The notes: generated by a model not told the origin, from the sequence alone. 64,000 nucleotides of DNA from Sabellastarte sp. h YS-2021 (GCA_964017235.1 OZ024934.1:80318706-80382705), one strand, 5' to 3'. Shown: positions 10,806-22,139, numbered from the stretch's first letter. Numbers and translations: made by a program.

Positions 10806-11696
10806 CTAATTCTTCATCTCCATAATGTTCACAGTGTCTCCTTCCTGTGCCTTTATAAGTCCAATGTCAGTGAGGAACCTATTCAATGCACTAATGTATT
10901 CTTCAGGATGCATTTGAAAATGCCTTATATGTGGAGATCCCTCAAACCGTTTTGTCATGACATGCTTGCCTTCAGCTTTCATACCTTCGCTGACCTCTTC
11001 TATAATCTTGTGCTGTGCGACCATGTCTTCTCTTGAGTAGAGGAACAATGAAGGTGTGCACAAGATATTTTTAATGAAAGCATCTTGAGCCTTGAGATAG
11101 TGCACTGTTGCATAGTTGTGAAATACCTTCAGATACACATCCAATGACGATTCAATGACACTTTGCAAGAACTTGTTATCAGTGATTGCCCGCGATGTTC
11201 CAAATGGAATCTGATTTATTGTAACTGGACTATCAAATATCTGGCCACAGAGTCTCTCGCCGATGTTACCATACTTCTCTTCATTGGCCAGGATTTGTAC
11301 TAAAGTTTCTCCATATAAATACCCACCCACTGAAAAGCCATGGTGCAATACCGGTTGGTTCGAATGTTTCTCTTCATTCAAAAGGTCCAGGACATTTCTC
11401 ACAACCTGTTGAGCGCTGGTTGGTCTCAGAAGTTGATCTGGTTTGACCTTGACATGGATGACATCGAAACCTTTATCCAGATAAAAATCTCCGTACTTGT
11501 AGATATGCTTGGCTTTTGCAACTAGCCAACCATACAAAAGCACTATGGGTCGCTCATGGCTGTTAAAATGTTCTTTCACAGAGGGTCGAAAGGAGAGATT
11601 TCTGGAAATTCTCTGTGGTTTCAGCTCTGGTGGAAGAGATAGGTTGGACGAGCTGGATGCCGCATGTCTTATCAATGTGACATGTAGTGGAACCAC
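10806..11696 (-). CDS. TMEM53/DUF829-like alpha/beta hydrolase, 3' terminal exon
   Basis: A 296-codon minus-strand frame ending in TAG at 10,806. Residues 48-280 match the layout of the TMEM53/DUF829 family of alpha/beta-hydrolase-fold proteins: a strand-1 motif PIVLLYGW (50-57), a nucleophile elbow GFSVGGY (120-126, Ser122), an acid loop LYSREDMV (Asp224 candidate) and a terminal SPHIRHF (His256 or His259). The full triad is therefore present. Human TMEM53 is a nuclear-envelope protein of similar size; the substrate is unknown. The frame opens with GTG and has no in-frame ATG before residue 225. An in-frame TAG lies immediately upstream and contains the AG of a splice acceptor, so translation must enter from an upstream exon, phase 0. 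That exon was not identified. The first 45 residues are Ser-rich and not conserved. No membrane segment is obvious. Codon use and length argue for a working gene. Confidence 0.85.
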   Translation of the reverse strand: MVPLHVTLIRHAASSSSNLSLPPELKPQRISRNLSFRPSVKEHFNSHERPIVLLYGWLVAKAKHIYKYGDFYLDKGFDVIHVKVKPDQLLRPTSAQQVVRNVLDLLNEEKHSNQPVLHHGFSVGGYLYGETLVQILANEEKYGNIGERLCGQIFDSPVTINQIPFGTSRAITDNKFLQSVIESSLDVYLKVFHNYATVHYLKAQDAFIKNILCTPSLFLYSREDMVAQHKIIEEVSEGMKAEGKHVMTKRFEGSPHIRHFQMHPEEYISALNRFLTDIGLIKAQEGDTVNIMEMKN

Positions 11697-11710
11697 CTAA
11701 AATCAATACA
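11697..11710 (-). other. 3' splice site of the TMEM53-like exon
   Basis: On the minus strand ATTGATTTTAG directly precedes the coding frame GTGGTTCCA. The AG is at 11,698-11,697. The intron's last three bases, TAG, would be an in-frame stop if retained, so splicing here is required for a complete protein. Confidence 0.7.
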
Positions 11711-11739
11711 TATTATAAAATTAACTAGAAAAAACACTC

Positions 11740-13060
11740 AAAGAGTGCAGACCTCTGCCAGTGTTATCCTCTCATACTTATATAAATGATAGCATTATCT
11801 AAAAGTTTCAGCAAAATTTATCCATAAGTTTCTGACGAATACCCCATTTTTGGGAGTTTAAGGTGACCTTAACATGCTAAATGCTGAAAATTAAATGTCA
11901 GAAGATCATGGAAATGTTCCCCCGGGCTGACCTGCATACACAGACACCAAGTTTCCTAGAGAAATGATGAAAACAACAAATTATGTGACTTTATGGTGGC
12001 CATAACTTGATAAAAATGGAACATTTAAGGTCACCATAAAGTCAGATTACATGTTTTTCTGATACTGTGGCTAATACACCAGGTATGATAGATCAAAATG
12101 AGCCACAGTGCGAGTTATGGGATAAAAACCTCATTTTTTTAGTTTAGAGTGGCCTTAACACTGGTGGCGGTGGCATTGACACGATTTACCTGCATATCGC
12201 ACCCACAAAGAATCGCTACCACTAACTCGCACCCATGAATCGCACCCGTTTTTTAATTTCATCGTTTTCTCCTTTGTCTTATCTCTTTTGTATATTGGGG
12301 TATTGATTCACACAAATAAAATAAGTTAAACTATGTTGGGAAACCCAACATAATATCGTGACCTCATGAATATTAGTGAGTAGTCTGCTAATTTTGATCT
12401 TCAAGTTAAATATTGCTGTTGAGAAGTGCCATGGAATCGCCAAATATTTCCTGTGTATGCACATATATTCATGAGCTGTATAGTCCATCCAGTATTTGAT
12501 TTTAAAGGGGGAAATATTGTCGTGAAACCACTCCCATGGAAATCCATGACCTCATGAATATTAATGAGTTGTCCGTGAATTTTGATCTTCCAAGTAAAAT
12601 ATTTTCTATACATACATTTATTGGGAAACCCCCACAGATTTCCGTGACCTCATATATATTCTATTCAACTGTCAAGCACATGTACCACATGTCTCGAGTG
12701 AGGTTTCAGCAACAACTGTTTTCATTGGTTAATTGAATTAATCACGTTTGCAGATGAAAAGTAGACTAGTTGGCTAGATCTTCTGTTTCTAAAATATGGC
12801 TAAAAATTAACTGAATTGTCATGGGTGCGATTTGCGGGTGCGAGTTAGTGGTAGCGATTTGAAGTGGGTGCGATATGCATGTATCCCCATTGACACCTCC
12901 AAAATTTAATCACTTCTTACTTAAGCATATATGGACAGTCTGAAAATTTGAAGAAAATCCATTCATAACTTTTTGAGTTACGCTGTTCACTAACAAGCAG
13001 ACGGGCAAATCCCAATGATGACATAACCTCTGATGGTGGAGGGAACAATCCTTTGTTTCA
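11740..13060. repeat. Diverged dispersed repeat interrupted by a MITE
   Basis: The flanks of the insertion at 12,183-12,887 read as one sequence of about 600 bp. It has a head with AGAGTGCAGACCTCTGCCAG and a tail with AACTTTTTGAGTTACGCTGT and CAGACGGGCAAATCCC. It carries an internal inverted repeat, TGACTTTATGGTG (11,986-11,998) against CACCATAAAGTCA (12,032-12,044). Tails of the form 'cataacttttgagttacgctgttcacaaacagacggacaaa' are common in dispersed invertebrate repeats. Family and exact ends are not determined. Confidence 0.45.
12174..12896. mobile_element. Mutator-like MITE, 705 bp, long TIRs and 9-bp TSD
   Basis: The element proper is 12,183-12,887. Its ends are inverted copies of about 60 bp: TGCATATCGCACCCAC, ATCGCTACCACTAACTCGCA and ATCGCACCC on the left, and the complementary blocks in reverse order on the right, with roughly six mismatches. 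CATTGACAC (9 bp) flanks both sides at 12,174-12,182 and 12,888-12,896. Long terminal inverted repeats with a 9-bp duplication are typical of Mutator-like elements. No transposase frame remains, so it would be mobilised only in trans. The interior holds two to three diverged copies of a block with CGTGACCTCATGAATATTA and ATTTTGATCTTCAAGT, about 186 bp apart. Small frames within it are not genes. Confidence 0.85.
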
Positions 13061-15150
13061 CTCTGTTATGAGGTCCACATATTACTCATAGGTTGTTTGT
13101 GCATTGTTTTACAACACAATAACAAAGTACGTAGCAACATTGGGGTGGTGAAAATCACAAAAGATTATGCAGATAGTAATATATGCAGGTGACACAAAAC
13201 ACAAACTACCAATTGTTTTATTACTTCAGGTAAAAAGGACGTTATTTATTACAGGAGTCAAAATTAAATTACCCACATCAAATATTGATACCTTTCACAT
13301 GAGTTCAGTGTAAAATTGTGAGTTTTACCTGTCTTTACATAGATCAAGCTATAAATCAACAATGTAAATACATTTATAGGTATTTAGCTGTTTTCACCCT
13401 ACAGCCAGGTTCCATTCTGAAAGTGTTGTGCTCTCTCAATGTGTATTTGAAATAGTAATTAATTCACTGATGCAATACTGATCAGTCAGTGAAGCTCCGT
13501 CAAGTACCACAATCAATCACAAGGAGTATTTCTAATGAAACATATTTCTTATTGTTATCACAATCTATGATTCTAGATTAAACGTTCATTATAAAGAAAG
13601 TTGAACATGATGTTGTAACAAACTGGGTGAAGAACATCACTGACTGAGCAATTTGTGATACAATTTTCTGTGTTCTACTACTGGCACAATTAACTTTATC
13701 AATACATATCATTGCATAAAATATTCACTGAACTTACATGTTTATAATTATTAAGGCTCCACTTGCAGTACTTCCGCAACATATCCTTCATTTATACTTG
13801 AATCCTTTCAGCCACTACACAGTATGTATCTTCTATGCATCAGTATCCCTCTAGATGTTAAGTATTTTTTTCTCTCTGCTGTTTTATCCCATAAGCTCTA
13901 AGACAGATTCTATGAGTTTATTGATTCTTTTAGATGGTCAGAAGAATGAAAATATATTGGCGTGACAGTTCTAATATATATTTTCTATTGTACATCAAAT
14001 TTTGCAAAATACATTTTCAAGCACTCACAACTCGGCGAACAAAATACTGAGAATATTTGACACCAACCTTTTATATATATGGTCTGCATGTGTACATAAT
14101 GAAAGATAGGACCTTTCCATATTTGGTTATTACTACAATTACGGTTGGTAAATTGTGAATGGATTGAATTTTCCTGCATGTATTTACAGAGAAAATAAGC
14201 ATTATGAAAGATTAACCAGAGGTGTAAAATCAAATAGTTGTTCTTTGAAGACTAAATTATGATATATATTGTGTTTCTTTTTATTAAGTATATGTATAAA
14301 TATTTGTTATACATTTATTTTATTTTTATGCATATTCTAGTATATGTGTTATGATATGTATTAAAGCATGGTCATATATTGGGCTGTACACATTGCAGTT
14401 TATGAGAGATAGTTTTCATTCAAAACGATTGGCTGTGGTGGAAAAAGTGCAAATGAAGGAGTCTGTCTATGCCATATTCATAACTGTGCAATTCTGGGTT
14501 TACGATTGCTGTGGACACATTGTACAGGTCATAGCACAACAGGTAGTTAATGGGATAGAGGAACCATGTAATATTATTCAAGAATCTTCATTGAAAACCA
14601 TGAACCAGTAAGCAATTATGAATTTTCCCGCTTCATATCAGGCTGAGAATTAAACCTAGTACCCCAGGGGCAGGAAGAAAGTGTGCTACCCTTTTCATTA
14701 ATGGTCTTTGATTGAAAATCACTGAAAAATAGATAAATATTATTTTCATAGACAAAAGTAAGTTTTTGCAGTACCAAATTTGCATCTATCAACAGGAGTA
14801 TCGCAATTAACATCCTTTAGCACAGTTCTGTGTTGTATTTGAGTGCTCATCTGGGAAAAGATTTTACAGGTTATCTCTGACCACCTTTTCAAAAGTCAAA
14901 GTATGCCTTTGACTAATCGTTCATGTTAATTCTTAATAATCTAATCTGCAGCTTTATAGGCGCAATATCTTCCCCACAATGGGTAACTTAGGTTTATTAC
15001 CCTTTCAATGTCTGCAAGGATTGTTTTGTGAAAATTAGAAATTTTAGATGGGTTTAAAAGTTTCTTATTCATGAAGCCTCTTTGGCCATGATCTTGTTAA
15101 CAATCAATTTGACTACTAAACTGCAAATTTAAGAAGTAAATTAAAATAGC
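13060..15150. other. AT-rich intergenic DNA, possible upstream intron of TMEM53-like gene
   Basis: No protein similarity, RNA gene or tandem repeat is evident. Because the 5' exon of the minus-strand gene must lie at higher coordinates than 11,698, part of this stretch may be intron or an unrecognised first exon. The frames at 13,985-14,233 and 14,351-14,611 lack recognisable domains. Confidence 0.45.
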
Positions 15151-15639
15151 TGGCCAAGCCAAATTCCAGAGAAAGACGCTATGTGTCTCCTCCAGCGAGA
15201 CCAGCTAGGTTGCCACCATTCACTAGGTGGCATACAGTGCTTCCTTCCTGGCTAGAGAACGTGACGTCGTAGCATTTTTTTTTTCGTTCATCCAACCTTA
15301 GATGACCCCAAGTAAGCTGAATGTAGGGTCAGTTGAGAGGGCCTCTCTTGCCAATTATGTAAGTTATTTACTTTAAAAATTTAATTTAATTATTATATTT
15401 GAAATGTTATTGGATTAATACATCTTACCCGATGGACATTTAGCTAGAATAGCTACCACTTGGAAAGTGGGTAGCTTATTAGGGACTTTAGATTGAACTC
15501 AGAGAGACATTAGTGGTTTGAAAAGCACATCTTCTGGTCCCATTGGTCACTACCAGCACCGACTGACTTTGCTTCCCCCCACTTTTTACAGACCTTCTCT
15601 GAAGTAGGGGAAGAGAGGTATGGATTCAGTCCATGGAGA

Positions 15640-16500
15640 GGCCTTCAGAAGGAAGAGGGGTCTAGCTGGTATACATAGTCCTTGGGCAGGCCCTGCCACC
15701 TTGACGACCCTGTTGTGAAAGGCTGACAGGATGCTTACTTATGTATGGGCTAGTGTTGGATTGGCTGGGCAGGCACCACCATGCCTCTGCATCAACCTTC
15801 AAGTAAAACTGTGTGAAGGTGTTGTGGAACTTCCATTGATAGGCTGAAAACAACTGTTCTAAGAGAAATCTCCTGGCAGGAAGGCTTTAGAAGCAGCAAA
15901 GGCCCGGACATCATGGGCTTTAGTCTCTAGTAAGGGTCTCCTGATCAGAGAGCTGACGTACAGCATAAGATCACAGTCTGTTTGATTCATGATAACAGTG
16001 GCAGGAGAGATATCCGAATCAAAGACCCTCTCAAAGGAGACAAAGACCAGCTCCTTGTTTTGCATGAGATCTGAAGTCCTATCCAGATAGTAGTGTAGGG
16101 CTGTACCTAGGTATAAGAGACCTGTCAGCCTTGAGTGACTTGTCCAGAGTTGGGGCCAGGGCAAGAATAACTACTGCGGCCACACACTCCTGACCCTCTT
16201 TTGCCAGTTGATTCTTTGAAAGAAAACTGGGTGTGGGGTAGAGAGACACCTTGGACCTATCTGTTTGGTATCTGATGTTTTTGTTAATCAAAGCCTGGAC
16301 CTAACTCATGCATTTGCCAGAACCCGAAACTAAAAGGAAGACAATCTTGAAGGTCAGATGCATCAAGGAGACCTCTTTAATGGTTCAAAGGGAGCCTTTG
16401 TGAGCTGATGAAGTACCAAAGAAAGGTTCCAGGAGGTTATGCCTCAGTGACCCATAGGTCTGTCTCTCTGGAAAATATCCAAGTGGCGAATGAGATAGGT
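15640..16500 (-). pseudogene. DIRS tyrosine recombinase domain, broken
   Basis: Minus-strand pieces in different frames cover the recombinase. NIRYQTDRSKVSLYP and SFLSKNQLAKEG lie near 16,200-16,290, then LAPTLDKSLKADRS, and HYYLDRTSDL with LVFVSFERVFDSDISPAT in the next frame. The conserved box KAHDVRAFAASKAF (15,880-15,921) supplies the H-x-x-R catalytic pair. WKFHNTFTQFYLK, one frame away near 15,795-15,835, holds the likely nucleophilic tyrosine (codon at 15,803-15,805). At least three frame changes separate these blocks, so no functional enzyme is encoded. In intact elements this protein inserts the circular DNA copy without target duplication. Confidence 0.85.
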
Positions 16501-17340
16501 GGTGCCTTGAAGTCCACCTGATTATTGTGGCACCATTTTATAAAATTGGTCCACTTTGCTTCATAAACTGATCTGGTTGAGCCTCTCTGAGGAGCCTGAA
16601 TTCATGCTGCCACTGCCTCAGAGAAGCCTTGTTCCTTGATTGCTGAGGCTCTACGAGCCAAGCATGAAGATTTAGGTTTGATAGATTCTTGTGTGGAATC
16701 TGATTGAAGGGTTGAGTCCGCAAAATTGGGCAGACAGAGTTGGATTTGGCTTAACATTGCCGCCAGATCCCAGAACCATAACTTGACTACAGCTTTGCCC
16801 AGAATGGCTACTGGTGGGAAGGCATAGGGGCCAGATCCTCCCATGGCTTCGAAGTCTGGTGATACAAACTGAGGTAACTTGTCGTTGATCCTTGTTGCAA
16901 ACAGGTTCATTTGAGGTTGGTACCACATGGTACATATCATCTGGAAGACCTCTGGAAGGAGAAACCACTCTTTTTGGATGATCTGGCCTTTCCTGGATAC
17001 CTTGCCTGCTACCACATTCAGCCGGCCTGGAATGTGTTGGGCCTTATGAGTTACCCGTGTTCTGAAGCAGCAAGTCAGCATTCTCCCACGAGGGCACACA
17101 GTGGGCCCGACCTCATGTCTCCTTTCTTGTTTATATAGGCAAATAATGTGGTGTTTGCTGTTGCTAGGAGTACTATCTTGTCTGAGCAGAAAACTTGGAA
17201 CTCTTTTAACGCCCAAAAGATTGCCTTTAGTTCTAGGTAGTTTATATGCAACTTGCTTTCTGGCAGGGACCAGCTCCCTCTTGCCGTGAGTTCTCCCGAG
17301 TCAGTGCCCAGCCTTCTCTTTGCAGTGTGGCTGACTGGGT
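16500..17340 (-). pseudogene. DIRS RNase H domain and connecting region, broken
   Basis: The RNase H part (about 17,330-16,990) reads SWSLPESKLHINYLELKA, with the second catalytic-type acidic residue in YLELK. LATANTT then stands where the family usually has an Asp (ATDNTT), so a catalytic aspartate appears to be changed to Ala (codon at 17,156-17,158). AQHIPGRLNVVAGKVSRKGQ and EVFQMICTMWYQPQMNLFAT follow in the 204-codon frame at 16,602-17,216, matching the C-terminal RNase H and linker of DIRS elements. A frame change near 17,080 and a deletion around GGSGPYAFPP interrupt it. The frame at 16,538-16,723 continues the linker with NLHAWLVEPQQSRNKASLRQ. Confidence 0.85.
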
Positions 17341-18245
17341 GCAGTGGCTGACTTTCAAGGTCATTGGCTTCCTGGAGCCACCATTTTTAGTGAGGATGGA
17401 GAGATCTTGGGATCAGGATCACCTTTTCTAGAGATTCTGGGATACTCCAGTGATTTTTAAAATGCCACTGGATCGGTCTCATATGGAGCCGACCTAGGTG
17501 GACTTGCTTTTCTGTAGTTGATAACATGCTTATCAGACACATAAGCTCCCTGACCCGGCAAAAGGAGTCAGCTAGCATTTTCTGGATTTTCAAGTTTAAG
17601 GACTGCCAACATTCTACAGTGGCCCTGACCTTGTCCTCTCTGCGGTCAAACTTGTAACCTACAAAATCAAATAACTGTTTGGTTTCCAGTTCCGAGTTCT
17701 CCATGTTCACCATCCAACCTAGTTCTAAAGCTACTAGAGTCTGTGTATGCTGGAGACAGGTTTGCAGGGGTGTAGTTTTGACCAACCAGTCATCTAGGTA
17801 TTGGTGGATCTTATCCTCTTGTTTTGAGTCATAAGTTTAACTTCCTTGACTATCATTGTCAATTTTATTGGAGCAGTGGATAGACTCAACAGAAGAGCTT
17901 TGAACTGATAGGATTGACCTTGGATGTGAAAATGTAGGGATTTCCTGGATTGTGGCTTTATTGGGATATAGAAATAAGCGTCCTTAAAATCTATGGACAT
18001 TACCCATTCACCTTCCTCCAAGGAAGTCCTTATGCTTTCTGGTGTCTCCATTATTAATCTGACTTCAAAAATGTGTTCAGTGAACTCAGATCTAGTATAG
18101 GTCTCCATTTGTTGTTGGGTTTTAATACCAAGAAAATTCCATTAAGGAAAGCCAGAGATGCTTGATTTTTTACCTTTTCTATTGCTTGTTTCTGCATCTG
18201 AGCATTTAAGGCCTCCATCCAGTAGATGTTTCTGAGGGGATGTAC
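17340..18245 (-). pseudogene. DIRS reverse transcriptase domain, broken
   Basis: The minus-strand palm motifs appear in order. NGIFLVLKPNNKWRPILDLS is near 18,080-18,140. MSIDFKDAYFYIPI, with a catalytic-type Asp, is near 17,970-18,000. QSYQFKALLLSLSTAP follows at about 17,870-17,910; the family's PFG segment is altered to LLS. The catalytic YLDD box is at 17,789-17,800, in a different frame from the preceding block. The thumb continues as FDFVGYKFDRREDKVRATVE and ends near 17,390. Two frameshifts are visible, one near 18,105 and one at 17,800-17,825. The enzyme would copy element RNA into DNA; this copy cannot. Confidence 0.88.
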
Positions 18246-18250
18246 CTAGC

Positions 18251-19014
18251 CACTTACTATTAGTGGAAATCTTTGGTCAGTCCCAGAAGGGAAGGGTATT
18301 GCCTTCCTTGAGAATTCTTATGTCCTTGGGGCTGACCTGGGTGGAAGGAGCATAAGGGTGATATCATTGGTCATATTGGTTTAAAATGTAAATACTGATG
18401 GTTCTGTCTCAAAGCTTATGATCCTAGCTCTCAAAGTTGTTCGTAGCAGCATGATCTGTCAGTTCATCTGTCTGCCACAGTGCTTAATCTAAGGCTTACT
18501 CCCTCACATTTTAAAGTTCAACATTTTTGATACTCTTGTCACTACCTTAGCAAGGGATATTTCTGAAATTACATAACCCTGTTCGTACCTGAGGCCATGT
18601 AAGTTACAGCTCTGGTTTATTGGTTGTAGATGCAGTAGTTATCAAATGGAAAACCATGGGCTGAATTCCAACTGGCCAGTGTAGTTATATTTACTTTTTT
18701 GTTTCCTCCCAGAGGTAAGTTGTGAACTGGCCAGTGAAGTTATATTTACTTTCTTGTTTCCTCCCAGAGGTAAGTTGTGAACTTTTGAGGCTTTTATAAT
18801 TTAATTCTAAGTAGCAATTGGAAATCACAGTTTTGATGTAAAACAATCTCTGGAGCAAAGTTGGAATTTTTCTAATACACTGTTCAAAATTACAATTTTA
18901 AAATCATAAGTTTGCAATGTTAGGATGTTCAAAGAAAAAAAAAATTAAATAAACAAGACCACTGCCGCGGTATGTATCTCCCGCCGAGTACCGCAGGGGA
19001 AGAAATACTACATT
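18251..19014. other. Intergenic DNA between DIRS element and 151-bp repeats
   Basis: No coding or RNA gene is recognised. It may include decayed 5' sequence of the DIRS element, but no gag-like frame is visible. A 55-bp tandem duplication is listed separately. Confidence 0.5.
18670..18781. repeat. 55-bp tandem duplication
   Basis: AACTGGCCAGTG begins at 18,670 and again at 18,725. Both copies continue through TTTCCTCCCAGAGGTAAGTT with only about two differences. AG|GTAAGT within each copy looks like a splice donor, but no exon context supports it. Confidence 0.85.
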
Positions 19015-19670
19015 GAAATTTTTCCCCTTTGCATAGGACACTGTTGTACCATCCTGCAGGTCGAAAATTCGCTTGAAACCGCTCTATCTGTTATGCTTTT
19101 CGAGATATTGACACTTTTCCATTTTCAGCAAAAATCCAAGATGGCCGCCGAAAGTGGCGAAAAATGAAATTTTTCCCCTTTGGACAGGACACTCTTGTAT
19201 CACCCTGTGGGTCAAAAAATCGCTCGAAATCGCTCGATCTGTTACGGTTTTCGAGATATTGACACTTTTTCATTTTCCGCAAAAATGTAAGATGGCCGCC
19301 AAAAGTGGCGAAAATTGAAATTTCCCCCCTTTGCACAGGAGACTCTTGTACCACCCTGCAGGTCAAAAATTTGCTCGAAATCGCTCTATCTCTTACGGTT
19401 TTCGAGATATTGACACTTTTCTATTTTCCGCAAAAATCCAAAAAGGCCGCCAAAAGTGGCGAAAATTGATATTTTACCCCTTTGCACAGGACATTCTTGT
19501 ACTACCTTGCAGGTCAAAAATTCGCTCGAAATTGCTCTATCCCTTATGGTTTTCGAGATATTCACACTTTTTCATTTTTTTCCGCTAAAATCCAAGATGG
19601 CCGCCAAAAGTGGCGAAAATTGAAATCTTTCCCCTTTGCATAGGACACTTTTGTACTACCCTGAAGGTCT
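19015..19670. repeat. 151-bp tandem repeats (family A relative)
   Basis: The landmark TTTTCGAGATATT recurs at 19,097, 19,248, 19,399 and 19,550, exactly 151 bp apart, for about 4.3 units. Each unit holds CCCTGCAGGTCAAAAAT, CGAAATCGCTCTATCT, TTACGGTTTTCGAGATATTG and AAGATGGCCGCCAAAAGTGG. The order GGTC-AAAAAT, then CGAAATCGCTCTATCTC, then ACGGTT, then ATGGCCGCC is the same as in the 169-bp array at the window's left end, so the two are related. It ends at 19,670 inside CTACCCTGAAGGTC, where family B sequence begins abruptly. Confidence 0.92.
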
Positions 19671-19934
19671 AAATGCAATAGTTTTCAAGTTACAAGTGAT
19701 TTCACTCGTGATGGAAGTTAGTGAAAAATCCAAAAGTAGCTATTACTCACTTATCTATTGAGATAGACACCCAAGTTACTCACCATGTTGTTGCTGTGGG
19801 AAAAAGTAGGTGAATAACATATTTTAACAAAATGCTCTAAATACAAGACTTTTCAAGTTATAATCGATTTAGTGCATGATTTCATTAATTTTAATGCATT
19901 AAAAATTATTTTAATAATTCATAAAAAAACTTTA
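19671..19934 (+). repeat. Family B terminal module, copy 2 (truncated)
   Basis: Begins TAAATGCAATAGTTTTCAAG and continues through GATTTCACTCGTGATGGAAG, CTCACCATGTTGTTGC and TTTAATGCATTAAAAATTAT, matching 7,247-7,538 and 61,861-62,154. It stops before the GATCCAGG end found in those copies and passes straight into the 133-bp array at ACATGTGAAATATCTCC. Confidence 0.8.
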
Positions 19935-22139
19935 ACATGTGAAATATCTCCAAAATGTAGGTGAATGAGTTATTTGAGAAATACTGGCTATCTGCAATAC
20001 TTTTTGTGATAATAGGCAATTACTCATTTTGAGTAGGTGAGTAATTAGATATGGATCTGAAAATTCACTAATTGAAAGTTCTCCCAAAATATAGGTGAAG
20101 TGAGTTATTTGAAAAATACTGGCTATCTGCAATACTTTTAGAGATAATTCGCATTTACTCATTTTGAGTAGGTGAGTAATTACCTACAGGTTTGGAACTT
20201 CACCATGTGAAAGCTCTTCCAAAAGTAGATGAATGAGTTATTTGATAAAAATTGGGTACCCACAATACTTTTAGGGATAATTAGCATTTACTCATTTTGA
20301 GTAGGTGAGTAATTACCTACGAGTCTGAAACTTCACCATGTGAAAGCTCTTTCAAAAGTAGATGAATGAGTTATTTGAGAAAAATTGGCTATCTGCAATA
20401 CTTTTAGAGATAATTCGAATTTACTCATTTTGAGTAGGAGAGTAATTAGCTATGGGTCTGAAACTTCAACATGTGACAGCTCTTCCAAAAGTAGATGAAT
20501 GAGTTATTTGAGAAAAATTGACTATCTGCAATACTTTCAGAGATAATTCGCATTTACTCATTTTGAGTAGGTGAGTAATTAGCTACAGGTCTGAAACTTC
20601 ACCAAGTGAAAGCTCTCCTAAACGTACATGAATGAGTTATTTGAGAAAAATTGGCTATCTGCAATACTTTTAGAGATAATTCGAATTTACTCATTTTTAG
20701 TAGGTGAGTTATTACCTATGGGTCTGAAACTTTGCCATGTGAAAGCTCTTCGAAAAGTAGATGAATGAGTTATTTGAGAAAAATTGGCTATCTGCAATAC
20801 TTTTAGAGAGAATTCGCATTTACTCATTTTGAGTAGGCGAGTAAGTAGCTATGGGTCTGAAACTTCACAATGTGAAAGCTCTTCCAAAAGTAGATGAATG
20901 AGTTGTTTGATAAAAATTGGCTATCTGCAATACTTTTAGAGATAATTAGTATTTACTCATTTTGAGCGGGTGAGAAATTAGCTACAGGTCTGAAAATTCA
21001 CCAAGTGAAAGCTCTCCCAAAAGTAGATGAATGAGTTATTTGAGAAAAATTGGCTATCTCCTATACTTTTAGAGATAATTCGCATTTACTCATTTTGAGT
21101 AGGTGAGAAATTAGCTATGGGTCTGAAACTTCACCATGTGAAAGCTCTTCCAAAAGTAGATGAATGAGTTATTTGAGAAAAATTGGCTATCTGCAATACT
21201 TTTAGAGATAATTTGCATTTACTCATTTTGAGTAGGAGAGTAATTAGCTACGGGCATGAAACTTCACCAAGTGAAAGCTCTCCCAAAAGTAGATGAATGA
21301 CTTACTTGAGAAAAATTGGCTATCTGCAATACTTTTAGAGATAATTCGCATTTACTCATTTTAAGTAGGTGAGTAATTACCTACGGGTCTGAAACTTCAC
21401 CAAGTGAAAGCTCTCCCAAAAGTAGATGAATGAGTTATTTGAGAAAGATTGGCTATCTGCAATACTTTGAGATAATTCGCATTTACTCATATTGAGTAGG
21501 TGAGTAATTAGCTACGGGTCTGAAACTTCACCAAGTGAAAGCTCTCCCAAAAGTAGGTGAATGAGTTATTTGAGAAAAATTGGCTATCTGCAATACTTTT
21601 AGAGATAATTCGCATTTACTCATTTTGAGTAGGTGAGTAATTAGCTATGGGTCTGAAACTTCACCATGTGAAAGCTCTTCCAAAAGTAAATGAATGAGTT
21701 ATTTGAGAAAAAATGGCTATCTGCAATACTTTTAGAGATATTTAACATTTACTCATTTTGAGTAGGTGAGAAATTAGCTACAGGTCTCACACTTCATCAA
21801 GTGAAAGCTCTCCCAAAAGTAGATGAATGAGTTATTTGAGAAAAATTGGGTATCTGCAATACTTTTAGACATAATTAGCATTTACTCATTTTGAGTAGGT
21901 GAGTAATTAGCTACGGGTCTGAAACTTCACCAAGTGAAAGCTCTTCCAAAAGTAGGTGAATGAGTTCTTTGAGAAAAATTGGCTATCTGCAATACTTTTA
22001 GAGAGAATTCCCATTTACTCATTTTGAGTAGGTGAGTAATTAGCTATGGGTCTGAAACTTCACCATGTGAAAGCTCTTCCAAAAGTAGATGAATGAGTTA
22101 TTTGAGAAAAATTGGCTATCTGCAATACTTTTAGAGATA

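Larger units (their letters stand above)
15150..18250 (-). mobile_element. Degenerate DIRS-type (tyrosine recombinase) retrotransposon
   Basis: Minus-strand order is reverse transcriptase (about 18,245-17,340), RNase H and linker (17,340-16,500), tyrosine recombinase (16,500-15,640), then a non-coding 3' end (15,640-15,150) that includes CTAAATGTCCATCGGGTAAG. This order is the hallmark of DIRS elements, which integrate by a tyrosine recombinase rather than an integrase. Every domain is broken by frameshifts or stops, and the gag region expected before the reverse transcriptase is not recognised, so the copy is dead. Terminal inverted repeats were not paired. Its G+C content is higher than the surrounding DNA. 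Confidence 0.85.

Noticed and set aside
12401..12613. Short frames inside 12,183-12,887 as a MITE transposase
   Set aside because: Too short, not similar to any transposase, and they fall on internal repeats of the element.
14351..14611. 86-codon plus-strand frame as a gene
   Set aside because: No recognisable domain, no convincing splice or promoter context, and frames of this length are expected by chance here.
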